Of a stretch of DNA of 64,000 bases, positions 1 through 12,384 are shown piece by piece. Numbering within the stretch: position 1 is the stretch's first letter; the number at the start of each line of letters is the position of its first letter. Location: assembly GCF_030269545.1 (NCBI RefSeq), contig NZ_BSTN01000007.1, forward strand, positions 269,013 through 333,012. Direction: 5' to 3'. The position numbers and the translations under genes were made by a program. Below the pieces are notes generated by a model. The model did not search any database, was not told the origin of the DNA, and worked only from the letters and a program-made list of their open reading frames with translations. The DNA is from Actinomadura sp. NBRC 104425. GTDB lineage: Bacteria > Actinomycetota > Actinomycetes > Streptosporangiales > Streptosporangiaceae.

Positions 1-2268
<2,268 letters not shown>

Positions 2269-2280
2269 GCGGGTCTTCGG

Positions 2281-2314
2281 CCGCGCTTCGGCGGAAAGTC
2301 CCGCCGAAGCGCGG
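2281..2314. terminator. Bidirectional hairpin terminator between convergent genes
   Basis: A perfect 14-bp stem (CCGCGCTTCGGCGG at 2281-2294, complement at 2301-2314) surrounds a 6-nt loop. It sits exactly between the stop of the UvrA-like gene and the stop of the convergent globin gene, so it can serve both. There is no U-tract, as is common in actinobacteria. Confidence 0.85.
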
Positions 2315-2683
2315 TCAGCCGGCCTTCTCCTCGACGCTGACGATGTCGGCGCGCAGCGGTGCGAGCTTCGCGCCGATCTCGCCGATGGTGTCCTCGGGGA
2401 CCTTCAGCCCGCGCAGCGTCTCGACCAGGTGGCCGACGACGGCGTCGAAGTCCTTGTCGGAGATGTTCAAGCCCGCGTGCGCGGCGGCCATGTCGCGGCC
2501 CTTGTAGATCTCCGATCCGCCGATGGCGGCGGCGATGAACGACCGCTGGTGGGACTTCAGGCGGGCCAGGTCCGTGTCGGCGAAGAAGGGGGCGAGGCTG
2601 GGATCGGCCAGCAGCCGGGCGTAGAAGTCGTCCACCGCCGCCGCCACGGCCGCCGCGCCACCGATCGAGTCGTAGATGCTCAA
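2315..2683 (-). CDS. glbN: Group I truncated haemoglobin (trHbN type)
   Basis: 122 residues, normal for a 2/2 globin. The protein reads SIYDSIGG at the N-terminus, has the B-helix FY pair, a GG turn and the proximal haem histidine in MAAAHAGLNI. Such proteins bind O2 and NO and in mycobacteria act in NO detoxification; that role is known for the family and only inferred here. I chose the TTG at 2681-2683 because GGGAGG lies 6 nt upstream and the product then matches globin length; an upstream in-frame ATG would add a non-globin leader of 36 residues. The gene is monocistronic and convergent with the UvrA-like gene. Confidence 0.9.
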   Translation of the reverse strand: MSIYDSIGGAAAVAAAVDDFYARLLADPSLAPFFADTDLARLKSHQRSFIAAAIGGSEIYKGRDMAAAHAGLNISDKDFDAVVGHLVETLRGLKVPEDTIGEIGAKLAPLRADIVSVEEKAG

Positions 2684-3871
2684 GACCGGCCTCCCGTCTG
2701 TCTGATCCGAGGTTCTCGCGGCCGACCGTAGGACGGCGAGGTTTCGCGGCGGTTCCCGTCCCTGGACGGCGCCGTCACAAGACCCGCACAACCGATCACC
2801 GCCCGTTGTGATACCGGCACGTCAGCGAGCAGACCGAGCGGATCACCGCGAATCGGGCGCGGCGGCGGCATGGCCGGGGGTGCCGTGCCGCTCGCCGATG
2901 GCAACGATCGAGGGGCGTCGGCCTGAATACAGGTGATTCTCGATAAAGGTGCAGTTGTGTGGCATTTGGGGGCTTTGTCGCTGGGCATCCCCAGGGGCGT
3001 GGCGCATCTGAACCGTGGCGGTGGAGGGCCTCCGCTGAGCCGGACGCCGACCGCCGCGCTCGGATCGCCGGGTAGTTGCGGCGATGTTCAGCGCGGAGCG
3101 CCGGGCTCCTTCGGTCGAGCCCGGCGTTCCCGCGTCCGCCGCGGGATGGCATGCGATGTGCGCGTCGCCGTCGCCGACGTGCCTACCAGGGGGCCGAAGC
3201 CGGGCGGCAGTGCAGGTTCGGCAGGCGTGGTCACCGCCGACGCCGCCCCTTGCGCGGACGCCGTCGTAGACGCACCCGCCGCAGGGTCTCGCTCATCCCG
3301 TAGGCGGTGTGGATGCCCGCGCCGCGCTCGCAGCCGGGCTACCCCAAGCCGAACTGCTGCCCACCTGCCCGCAGCACTGCGGCCACTGCACGCGTAGCGA
3401 CCTGGTCGGCTCGATCAGTGGGCTCACCTGCACCGCCATTTCCGCCAGACGTTCGACCTGAAGCAGATGTGGCGGCGGTGATGCCGAGTGCGTTTGCTCT
3501 GAAGACGCCGACACATGCTCTCGGTGAACCAAGGCGCGGTCGCCGCCGGGGACGCGCTTCATGCATGCGGTTCACTGCGCCGCAAGCGGCCGACGTGCCG
3601 GGTGCGGTGGGCCTTGTTGGCTCGATGAGCGGGCTCTTCTGCGCTGTCGTTTGCGTCGGACGTTCGGTCCACAGCGGATGCAGGCGGTCGGCGCGGGTGC
3701 ATCGCCCTCTGTCGCTGAGGTGGTGTCCGGCGGCTGAGGGGCGGCATGGGGCCGGCCAGAGTCAGAGAGAGGGTGAGAGGGAGCGCGGGTGCTTCTCGGG
3801 TGACCGGGGTTGAGCGGCCCGCCGGCGGGGTTCCACGGCCACCGGCGCGTGGACGGCGGGTCGTCCCGGTC
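2684..3871. other. 1.2-kb region with no convincing gene; contains a diverged internal duplication
   Basis: Several overlapping frames are open but none shows a recognisable protein, a good ribosome binding site or consistent third-position GC. Around 3410-3462 and 3618-3670 there are two copies of a roughly 53-bp segment at about 75% identity by eye (GGCTCGAT...GGGCTC...GACGTTCG), offset by about 210 bp. This may be decayed coding sequence or an old duplication. A regulatory role for the 2684-2950 part upstream of the globin gene is possible but unproven. Confidence 0.5.
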
Positions 3872-4042
3872 TCACATCGTCATCCCGATGGCGATCGCGA
3901 TGATCGCGACGAGGGCCACGACGGCGACGATGCCGGCGATGAGGCCGACGTTCACCCTGGCGACCTTCTCCGGCTGCGCCTGCTGCTGGAAGTTCTGGAA
4001 CTGCTGCGTCGACCCTGCCGGATCGTTGGGTGTCTGCGACAT
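3872..4042 (-). CDS. Small single-pass membrane protein
   Basis: 56 residues starting MSQTPNDPAG, a Gln-rich polar head (QQFQNFQQQAQ), then one hydrophobic helix of about 22 residues (VGLIAGIVAVVALVAIIAIA) ending GMTM. The upstream in-frame extension to 4153 is Arg/Pro-rich and unlike a protein start, so I chose the ATG at 4040-4042. It is probably an integral membrane protein with the polar N-terminus in the cytoplasm. Function is unknown. It lies divergent from tRNA-Ser. Confidence 0.6.
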   Translation of the reverse strand: MSQTPNDPAGSTQQFQNFQQQAQPEKVARVNVGLIAGIVAVVALVAIIAIAIGMTM

Positions 4043-4216
4043 GCGGACGAGGATACGGAGGATTTCGATGGGATTCAGGGTGAATGCCGCGAACGGTCTG
4101 GCTCTGTCGGCCCCACGTCCGACCTGCGGCGCCACCGGCCTGCCCTGCGGCACCGTCGCGCCCGCAAAGCCTGTGACCTCACCTCGGGCTTGGCGCTATC
4201 GTGGGGGCTGCTCACT

Positions 4217-4306
4217 GGAGGCTTCGCATAGTGGACGAGTGCGACGGTCTTGAAAACCGTTGAGTCGGTAGCCCCGGCTCCGTGGGTTCGAATCCCACAG
4301 CCTCCG
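4217..4306 (+). tRNA. tRNA-Ser (anticodon UGA)
   Basis: A 90-nt class II tRNA. The acceptor GGAGGCT (4217-4223) pairs with AGCCTCC (4299-4305), with discriminator G at 4306. The anticodon loop CTTGAAA carries TGA between ACGGT/ACCGT stem strands. There is a long variable arm, and the T-arm is GTGGGTTCGAATCCCAC. CCA is not encoded (CCG follows), so the tail is added after transcription. A TATCGT hexamer about 16 nt upstream could be the -10 box. tRNA-Ser 3' ends are common integration sites, which matters because the secretion-like locus starts just downstream; no duplicated 3' end was found. Confidence 0.96.
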
Positions 4307-4315
4307 CCGTGTACG

Positions 4316-4352
4316 GCCGCTCTCGTCACCGGGGCTCGGTGACGAGAGCGGC
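4316..4352. terminator. Strong bidirectional terminator between tRNA-Ser and the VirB4-like gene
   Basis: A perfect 15-bp stem (4316-4330 with 4338-4352; left arm GCCGCTCTCGTCACC) surrounds a 7-nt loop. It ends tRNA transcription on the + strand and the leftward secretion operon on the - strand. Confidence 0.85.
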
Positions 4353-4366
4353 GTCGACGGCGCACA

Positions 4367-5959
4367 TCACAGGCGCTTGGGCTTGGTGCTGGAGTGCGCC
4401 CAGCGCTTGTTGGTGTCGTTGACCTCCCGCTCCGCGGCGGTCAACTCGACCTTGAACGGGATGCCCGGACGGCCGCCGACCTTGACCAGGAACTTGCCCC
4501 GGCCGGGCGGCTCGCCGTCCCGGTTCAGCGTCGGGTCCCAGGACGGCGGCGTCGACCAGTCCACGATCATGCTCTGCTCGGCGGTGGACAGCCGGACCAC
4601 CTCGTTGACCATGGGCATCTCTGCCTGCGGCAGGCCGCCGCAGATGACCATGCCCGCGCGTTCGGCGAAGCCCTTGGCCTTGAGCTGGTCGGCGGGGTCC
4701 GGCAGCGCCAGCAGGTCGGCCATGGTGTGCGTGATCATCGCCTGGCCGAGCCCGCGCTGGCGGTTGAGGCGGGTGAGCGCGTCCACCCGGTCCACCAGGC
4801 CCCGTCCGGCGCGCAGCACCCGCCACAGCTCGTCGAGGACGACGAAGAAGTGCCGCTGGGGGCCCAAGCCCTGGTCGGCCAGGGCATGGGAGGCCTCCAC
4901 CGCGCCGAACCCGTCCGACCAGCACGCCAGCAGCACGGCCGCCTGGAGCTCGGCGTCGGCGTCGTCGATCCCGCTGATGTCGATGCACACGCCGCCGGGG
5001 GAGTCCAGCCTGATCGGGGTGGTGGTGTGGTGGGCGAACGTCTCCCCCATCGGCCCGTCCAGCAGGCCGAGCAGCGAGGCGTGCAGCGGGTCCACGGCCT
5101 TGCGGTAGCGCTCCTCGCTGCCCCGCGCGAGGGTGACGCTGCGCAGCCGCTCCGGCCCCTCGTCGATCACCTTGATCAGGTCCGGCAGGATCGGCACGCC
5201 CTTGTGCCGTTCATCCAGCACCCGCAGCGCGGCGTTCAGGATGGTGCGCTCGGTGTCGGCGATGGGTGTGCCGCGCAGGACCGTCACCAGCGCGGCGACC
5301 ATGTTCAGCCGACGGCCGTGCGCGTCGGCCGCCAGCTTGGCGCGCGCGTCGCCGGACAGCTTGGCCGCGGCGGCGGCCGTCTCCCCCGGGTCGAGCACGT
5401 TCAGCGAGCCCAGCCCGCGGCCGAGCTTGATGATCTGCCCGCCCAGCGCGCGGATCAGGTCGACGTAGTCGGGCTTGAGGTCGCCGAGCACCATGGGGAA
5501 CACGCCGTAGCCGGTCAGCCCCACCACCATGCGCCGGATCAGCGTCGACTTGCCCAGGCCCGGCTTGCCCAGCACCAGTACGGAGGGGTTGTGGATCAGC
5601 CCCGCGCGCTGGAACCAGGAGATCGGGTCGCAGCACAGCGTGGTCCCGCCCATCAGCTCCCGGCCGAGCGGCACCCCCACCATGGGCGTGCCCGACCCGG
5701 CGCCGAACGGCCACAGGCCGCACACCTGGACGGTGGTGCCGCGCCACTCCGGCGGCGCCTCCACGTACCCGGCGCGGCCGCCGCCCCGCCCGGCGAAGCC
5801 GCGCATGCCGGGCCGGGGCGCCGCGGGGGACCTGCGCTCGGACGCGTGGTCGCCCTTTTTCTTCTTCGCCTTCTTCTTGTTCTTCTTGCGGTTCTCGTCG
5901 CCTGCCGCCGGTCCGATGCCCGCGGCCGGGTGGGAGAGCGGATCGGTTGAGGTGCTCAC
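4367..5959 (-). CDS. VirB4/TraC-like conjugation or secretion ATPase
   Basis: 530 residues. A Lys-rich cytosolic N-terminus (about residues 24-36) precedes a P-loop NTPase domain with Walker A GKPGLGKST at 131-139 and a Walker B-like FFVVLDELW near 370. The late motif QRGLGQAMITHTMADLL resembles the sensor region of VirB4/TraG ATPases. VirB4 proteins energise assembly of type IV secretion channels at the inner membrane. It is the last gene of the leftward operon, and its ATG overlaps the stop of the SCO6880-like gene by ATGA. It is shorter than classical VirB4 (about 800), because the N-terminal VirB4 domain seems to be carried by the separate upstream protein. Confidence 0.85.
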   Translation of the reverse strand: MSTSTDPLSHPAAGIGPAAGDENRKKNKKKAKKKKGDHASERRSPAAPRPGMRGFAGRGGGRAGYVEAPPEWRGTTVQVCGLWPFGAGSGTPMVGVPLGRELMGGTTLCCDPISWFQRAGLIHNPSVLVLGKPGLGKSTLIRRMVVGLTGYGVFPMVLGDLKPDYVDLIRALGGQIIKLGRGLGSLNVLDPGETAAAAAKLSGDARAKLAADAHGRRLNMVAALVTVLRGTPIADTERTILNAALRVLDERHKGVPILPDLIKVIDEGPERLRSVTLARGSEERYRKAVDPLHASLLGLLDGPMGETFAHHTTTPIRLDSPGGVCIDISGIDDADAELQAAVLLACWSDGFGAVEASHALADQGLGPQRHFFVVLDELWRVLRAGRGLVDRVDALTRLNRQRGLGQAMITHTMADLLALPDPADQLKAKGFAERAGMVICGGLPQAEMPMVNEVVRLSTAEQSMIVDWSTPPSWDPTLNRDGEPPGRGKFLVKVGGRPGIPFKVELTAAEREVNDTNKRWAHSSTKPKRL

Positions 5960-7426
5960 ATCGCCTCCCGCACCATCGCAGGAACCTGGAGGTGGTCAGG
6001 CAGCACGATGCCGAGGGGCAGGGCCGCCGCGAACGCCGCCGCCTGCGACCCGTACATGCGCCGCAGCTGCACCCGGGCGGGCGGCGCGAGCGTATCGATC
6101 GCCGCGGTCGCCAGCGACAGCTCCTCCACCGACCGCACCGTGGCGGTGACCAGCATCGCGAACCGCACCAGCCCGGCGCCCTTGGCCTCCTCGCGGGCGG
6201 ACTGGTCCGCCGCCGCGACGGCGACCGCGTCCCGCGCGGCGGTCTGGGCGCCGGATATGCGGAACCGGGCGTCCTTGCGGTCCCGCTCCACGATCTTGGC
6301 CGCCGCGCCCGGGTCGTACGGCCGGTACAGGAGCGTCACGCGCTTGCGGGCGATGTCCCGGTGCGGGGACACCAGCCCGGTCAGCACGTTGGACAGCACC
6401 TCGCCGCGCGGCGCCTCCGACATGCCCCAGGTGACCGAGACGCCCGAGTCGTGGACGTACCGGTCCCAGTACTCCTGCGCCGCGACGGGACCGGCGTTGT
6501 CCCAGCTGATCTCCTCGTCGCCGAGGGTCTCCAGCAGCGACTGCGCGTCCGGGTCGTAGGCCACCCGCACGGCCTTGGCCAGCTCCGTCGCGGTCAGCGG
6601 ACGGGCGGTTCCGGCGCCGGTCATCGCCAGGTTCGCGGTGAGCCCGGGGATGCGGGTGCCGATCTCGCGGGCCATCTCCTCCATGGTGCGGCGCTTGGCG
6701 CCCGGCCGCGGCGCGGCCGAGTAGGTGACCGCGACCCTGGTGGAGACCTGGGCGCTGCCGGCCGGGTAGGTCCGGGCGATCTCCTCCAGGGTCTGCCGGG
6801 CCAGCTCCGGGGCGTTAGGGTCGACATTGCCCTCGACCTCCCGCTGGAGCCGGTAGCCCAGGTCGGGCGCCGTCTCGATGGTCACGCTGGCGGCGACCAG
6901 GCTCGGTTCGAACGCCAGAGAGGCCAGCCACTGCCCCCAGTAGGCGACCCAGGTGTCGATCTGGTCCTGGTCGACCAGGGCCGCCCCGTCGGCGGCGCAC
7001 TCGAACACCGCGGTGTAGTGGCCGGTCGACGGGATCATGACCATCGCGAACGGGCGGCCGTAGGAGTCCTGCGCCTCCACCAGCCGGGACGCGGCCATCA
7101 GCCCCGGCAGGCGGTGGCTGCCGCGCGCGGTGATGCCCAGCGGCCCGGACCGGTACAGGTGCCAGCCCCGGGACCGGCCGCGCCACCAGGCGATCCGCGC
7201 GGTGGCGGCCTGCAGGGCCGTACGGCCGTGCCGGTCCTGGATCACCAGGGGCAGCATCACGACGCCCAAGACCACCGCCGCGATCACCGCGGCCCACAGC
7301 GACAGCATCGCGGACAGGGCGATCGTCACCAGGCCGAGCATGAGGATGCCGGTGCCGAGCATCCCGAGCCGGCCGATGCCGGGTGAGACGGGTTTGCGCC
7401 AGTTGCCGTAGGTGCGCTCTACACGG

Positions 7427-7440
<14 letters not shown>
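5956..7440 (-). CDS. SCO6880-like inner-membrane component of actinobacterial T4SS-like systems
   Basis: About 494 residues. Two adjacent hydrophobic segments near the N-terminus (about residues 24-67, LGMLGTGILMLGLVTIALSA onward) are followed by a long soluble region that would lie in the cytoplasm. Proteins of this kind occur beside VirB4-like ATPases in actinobacterial conjugation-type loci and may supply the PrgI-like and VirB4 N-terminal parts; this is known from context only. I prefer the GTG at 7438-7440, because GAGGGAG lies 9 nt upstream; the ATG at 7447-7449 abuts that same site. The gene overlaps the end of the TrbL-like gene by about 14 nt and is translationally coupled to both neighbours. 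Confidence 0.8.
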
Positions 7441-8977
<1,537 letters not shown>

Positions 8978-8978
8978 G

Positions 8979-9734
8979 TCAGACACCTCCCCAGGGAGTG
9001 AAGCCGGCCAGTGACGAGACCAGCTGCTGTGAGTTCGACGGTGACCCATTCGGCTTGAGCTCGAGCTTCCAGTCGCCGGCCTGCCATTTCACGGTGACAG
9101 CGCTCACCGACATCTGGCCGCTGGAGAAGCGCATGACGAGCTGGACGACCGCGGTCTGCGGGTCGTAGGTGACGAACTGGAACCCGGCGATCTGCCCTAG
9201 ACTGCCGGGCGTCACGGCGTCGACGCCGCGGTTCCCGCGCAGCTTGAGGTAGGCGTCCCTGCCAGGACCGGGGACCACCTGCTCGTTGGCGATGACACGC
9301 CACTGGCGGGAGAAGACGTAGCGGGAACTGAGGTGGACGGCGGCGATCAGCGCCCCCACCGGGGTATGCGCGAAGCAGCGGGCCACCTCACCGTCGGCAC
9401 TGACGTTGAGAGGGCCCGCTGTCGACGAGTATGGCAATGCCATCGTCTTGTACACCTGCCAGGTGATCCCGGCGGGCGCTGCCGTCGGGATCTGCTGTGA
9501 GGTGTCACCCGGACTGCAGCCGTTCGCGGGAGCCTGCGGCGCGCCGTTCGCGGTGGTCGCACTGGCCTGGGGGGCGGTCGACTGCTCGGAGCGCGGTGCG
9601 GGACTGCGGATGAAGGTCACCGCGCCCAGCACCGCCACGACCGCCAGGAACCCGGCCGACATGAGGAAGGCGGGACGCCGGAACGGGCTGGAGTCCTCCA
9701 GCCCGTCATCGGTCTTCGAGTGTTGCTCGGTCAT
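8979..9734 (-). CDS. Single-pass membrane protein of the secretion locus (VirB8-like candidate)
   Basis: 251 residues. A short cytoplasmic head is followed by one transmembrane helix (about 25-45, FLMSAGFLAVVAVLGAVTFI), a Pro/Ala/Gln-rich linker and a compact extracytoplasmic domain (about 85-251) ending in a strand-rich section (FQFVTYDPQTAVVQLVMRFS). This topology and length match VirB8/TcpC-like scaffold proteins with an NTF2-like periplasmic domain, but sequence similarity cannot be judged by eye. It overlaps the end of the VirB2-size gene by 4 nt and stops 1 nt before the TrbL-like start, so it belongs to the same transcription unit. Confidence 0.7.
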   Translation of the reverse strand: MTEQHSKTDDGLEDSSPFRRPAFLMSAGFLAVVAVLGAVTFIRSPAPRSEQSTAPQASATTANGAPQAPANGCSPGDTSQQIPTAAPAGITWQVYKTMALPYSSTAGPLNVSADGEVARCFAHTPVGALIAAVHLSSRYVFSRQWRVIANEQVVPGPGRDAYLKLRGNRGVDAVTPGSLGQIAGFQFVTYDPQTAVVQLVMRFSSGQMSVSAVTVKWQAGDWKLELKPNGSPSNSQQLVSSLAGFTPWGGV

Positions 9735-10030
9735 CCGACCAGGGCACCCACGAGCGCGGACGCCGAACCGGCCAGGATGCAGGCGGCGGCCACCCAGGCC
9801 AGCCCCGACGCGTGCGCGCCGCCCTCACCGTGGCGGTGCATCACCGCCATCCGGCCCGCCGCGATCAGCACGCCCGCGACGCACAGGCCGAACACGACCC
9901 ATGCCACCCACCGCAGGATCTTCAGCAGCTGGTCGGCCCCGGGCGGAGCCTCGCCCTGCCCGGGGTTGGGAACGTCGGCGGCCACGGTGTGAAGCACGTC
10001 TCCCGCGGCGGTGAACAGCGTGCTAAACAT
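9731..10030 (-). CDS. VirB2-size double-membrane-span protein
   Basis: 99 residues starting MFSTLFTAAG, with GGAGGAACGC directly before the ATG. There are two hydrophobic helices (about 37-58, ILRWVAWVVFGLCVAGVLIA, and 75-97, GLAWVAAACILAGSASALVG) joined by a short basic/His loop. Two-helix proteins of this size in T4SS operons are usually the pilin-like VirB2/TrbC subunit. The preceding DUF6668-like gene ends at 10023, so the two overlap by 8 nt. Confidence 0.7.
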   Translation of the reverse strand: MFSTLFTAAGDVLHTVAADVPNPGQGEAPPGADQLLKILRWVAWVVFGLCVAGVLIAAGRMAVMHRHGEGGAHASGLAWVAAACILAGSASALVGALVG

Positions 10031-10649
10031 GCGTTCCTCCAGTGACGATGCGTTGGAGATCGGCGGCAAGCTCGGAGAACGCCGACGGCAGTTGGATCTG
10101 GTCGGGTGGTTCTCCCAGCCTCAGCGCTTCGACCCAGGGCAGTTCCCAAACCTGTGGGAACGCACCCGAAATGAGATGCAGCAACTCCCGCAGCGGTTTC
10201 GGCCGTCGGCCGGGTGCGTCGGCGACCACCACCAGGCCGACCACGCGCACGGTCGGGAGTCCGCCGCCGGCCCACTGCCGCGCGGCGGCCTGAGCAGCGC
10301 GCAGACCGCCCGCGTGGCCGCGAGCCACCAGCACGACGTTGGCGTACGCGGGCGGGTCGGGTACCGGCCAGTACTGGCCAGAGGCCATCCCGCCTCGAAC
10401 GATGCCGGCCACCGTTGACGTTCCCGCGCCGCCGTGGCAGCTGGTGAACCACCACGCGGGGCCGGGTCCGCTGTACCGGAAGAGCCCCAGCTGGCTGGTG
10501 GGCGGCGGTCCCTGGCGAGGCTGGAGCACGACATGCGGCCGCACCTTGGGCTGGTCACTCTGGGCACTCGGCGGGCTGCCCGTCATGTAGGTGGTCGCCC
10601 CTGGTACGAGGTAACGCGGCCCGGAACCGTCCAAGGGGACACCATTCAT
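10023..10649 (-). CDS. DUF6668-like protein with degenerate ParA-type P-loop
   Basis: About 208 residues from the second in-frame ATG (10647-10649), which has AGGGA at usable spacing; an ATG two codons upstream (10655) is too close to that site. The central segment WWFTSCHGGAGTSTVAGIV resembles the deviant Walker A of ParA/MinD/CpaE proteins (KGGxGKST), but the signature lysines are replaced by His and Thr. Later segments (VVLVARGH, VRVVGLVVVADAPGRRPKPL) fit the following strands of that fold. It is probably a non-hydrolysing or altered ParA relative working with the secretion complex. First gene of the leftward operon. Confidence 0.65.
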   Translation of the reverse strand: MNGVPLDGSGPRYLVPGATTYMTGSPPSAQSDQPKVRPHVVLQPRQGPPPTSQLGLFRYSGPGPAWWFTSCHGGAGTSTVAGIVRGGMASGQYWPVPDPPAYANVVLVARGHAGGLRAAQAAARQWAGGGLPTVRVVGLVVVADAPGRRPKPLRELLHLISGAFPQVWELPWVEALRLGEPPDQIQLPSAFSELAADLQRIVTGGTHV

Positions 10650-11276
10650 GGTCATAGTCCCTTCGACGCACCGAGGATGTCCCCTGGTTCAAAAGGCATC
10701 TCCAGGGCAGGTCGGCATGCTATAGCATCGGCGCGCCATGATCGCGGGCTTTTTGTACCGTTACAGTACAGTTGGCCTGTTGAAGGAGGTCAGGGCAAGT
10801 CAATCGGCGGTCGGCCAAGGGGCGCCACCTCCCTTGGTCAGCACAGGTGAGGGGCGATTCTTATTCGTGGCTGCAAGATTCGCCGACCCCCATGCGGATG
10901 GCTGACCAGCATCGATGTCATTCGTCCCGGCGGGGGCCAAGGCCGCGGGCCGCGGCGCCGGGCCCCGGGACGGCCCGCGGGCCGCGCCCTGCCCGCGGCA
11001 CCTCCCCGAACTCCGGGGCGCCCGCCGGCGCGCAGCCCGTCCCGGAAGCCGTGAAACGCCACCGCGCCCGGCTGCGTCGGACATGTCGATGCGAGCCTTG
11101 ACCCCCTACATACACCGGTACGCCCGCAGCGGCAGGCGTTCCGAAGCGTGCGCGACCGTCGCGGCCGCGGTGCGCGGCGCACGGCGCCGTGCCCGGCGGT
11201 GCGGCGCGCCGAGGCGACACGGTCGGGCCGCCCCTCGTCCGCCCGGCGCCGCCGGGCCACCCCCTGGAGGCCTGCC
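10650..11276. promoter_or_regulatory. Divergent intergenic region of the secretion locus
   Basis: About 620 bp separate the leftward operon from the rightward transglycosylase gene, so promoters for both should be here. The clearest element is a dyad TGTAC-N7-GTACA at 10754-10770, which could be an operator. A GAAGGAGGT stretch near 10783-10791 has no start codon at useful distance. The rest is GC-rich with only shadow frames. Confidence 0.4.
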
Positions 11277-12359
11277 ATGAGCTGTCATGCCGGTCGTGTC
11301 GCCGCCTTCCTGCGTTGGCGCGGTGGGCTCCGCTTTACCGATGACGGCTCCTTTTCACCGGTCACCGCGGTGGTCGGCGGCGGACTCGCATTTGTCATCA
11401 CCTTTGTACTGATGGTCACCTTGTTGTTCGGCGGCGGCGCCGCCGGCGCGTGCTCGTCAGGTGGAACCGCCAATCAACCCGAGGCGTCCGAGGAGGCGAA
11501 CTCCATCCCCCGCAACTATTTGCGGCTCTATCAGCAGGCCGGGCAGAAGTACGGCATTCCATGGAATGTTCTGGCGGGCATCGGCAAGGTGGAGACCGAC
11601 CACGGCCGCTCCAACCTGCCCGGTGTCAAGACCGGTGAGAACTCCGCCGGCGCCGGCGGTCCCATGCAGTTCCTGCAGTCCACGTGGAACGCCTACGGGG
11701 TCGACGGCAACGGTGACGGCCGCAAGGACCGCTACGACCCCGCGGACGCCATCCCCGGCGCCGCCAACTACCTCAAGGCCAGCGGTGCACCGGAGGACAT
11801 GCGCAAGGCGATCTTCGCCTACAACCACGCCGACTGGTACGTCGACGACGTCCTGGAGTGGGCCGAGAAGTACGCCAAGGGAAATTTCGAGGTCGGCGGC
11901 GACAACGGGTCGGCAGCCGCGTGCGAGCCGGGACCGCAGGCCACGGGGAACTACCCCCCCGGCACGAAGTGCCCCGCGGGGGCGGCCATGGGCGCCGAGA
12001 ACATCACCAACCGGATGCGCTGCGTCCGCGACCAGATCAAGGCCCTGTTCAAGGTGCCGCGCGGCATCGGCTGCTACCGCTCCGACGGGGGCATCACCGG
12101 CGGCGGCGAACACCCGCTGGGCCGGGCCTGCGACTTCATGATCAGCAGTGGTGCGCCGACGGCGGCGGAGGCGCAGCTCGGCAGCGAGATCGCCGCCTGG
12201 GCGCAGGCCAACGCCAAGAACCTCGGCATCTACTACATCATCTACCGGCAGCGCATCTGGAACCCGTCCCGCGCGGACGAGGGCTGGCGGCTGATGGAGG
12301 ACCGCGGCAGCCTCACCCAGAACCACTTCGACCACGTCCACATCTCAGTCCTCCCCTGA
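11277..12359 (+). CDS. Membrane-anchored lytic transglycosylase of the secretion locus
   Basis: 360 residues, ATG with GGAGG 8 nt upstream. A transmembrane anchor (about 38-58, VVGGGLAFVITFVLMVTLLF) is followed by a Cys-containing linker and a soluble-lytic-transglycosylase domain (about 75-200). This carries the catalytic-type glutamate in GIGKVETDHGRS and the fold motif GAGGPMQFLQSTW. The C-terminal 120 residues or so (NITNRMRC...HFDHVHIS) form a separate domain ending in a metal-site-like HFDHVH, as in the ARB_07466-type domain. It should cut peptidoglycan locally so that the secretion apparatus can cross the wall. Divergent from the VirB-like operon. Confidence 0.88.
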   Translation: MSCHAGRVAAFLRWRGGLRFTDDGSFSPVTAVVGGGLAFVITFVLMVTLLFGGGAAGACSSGGTANQPEASEEANSIPRNYLRLYQQAGQKYGIPWNVLAGIGKVETDHGRSNLPGVKTGENSAGAGGPMQFLQSTWNAYGVDGNGDGRKDRYDPADAIPGAANYLKASGAPEDMRKAIFAYNHADWYVDDVLEWAEKYAKGNFEVGGDNGSAAACEPGPQATGNYPPGTKCPAGAAMGAENITNRMRCVRDQIKALFKVPRGIGCYRSDGGITGGGEHPLGRACDFMISSGAPTAAEAQLGSEIAAWAQANAKNLGIYYIIYRQRIWNPSRADEGWRLMEDRGSLTQNHFDHVHISVLP

Positions 12360-12384
12360 CCCACCGAGAGAGGGACCACAAGCC

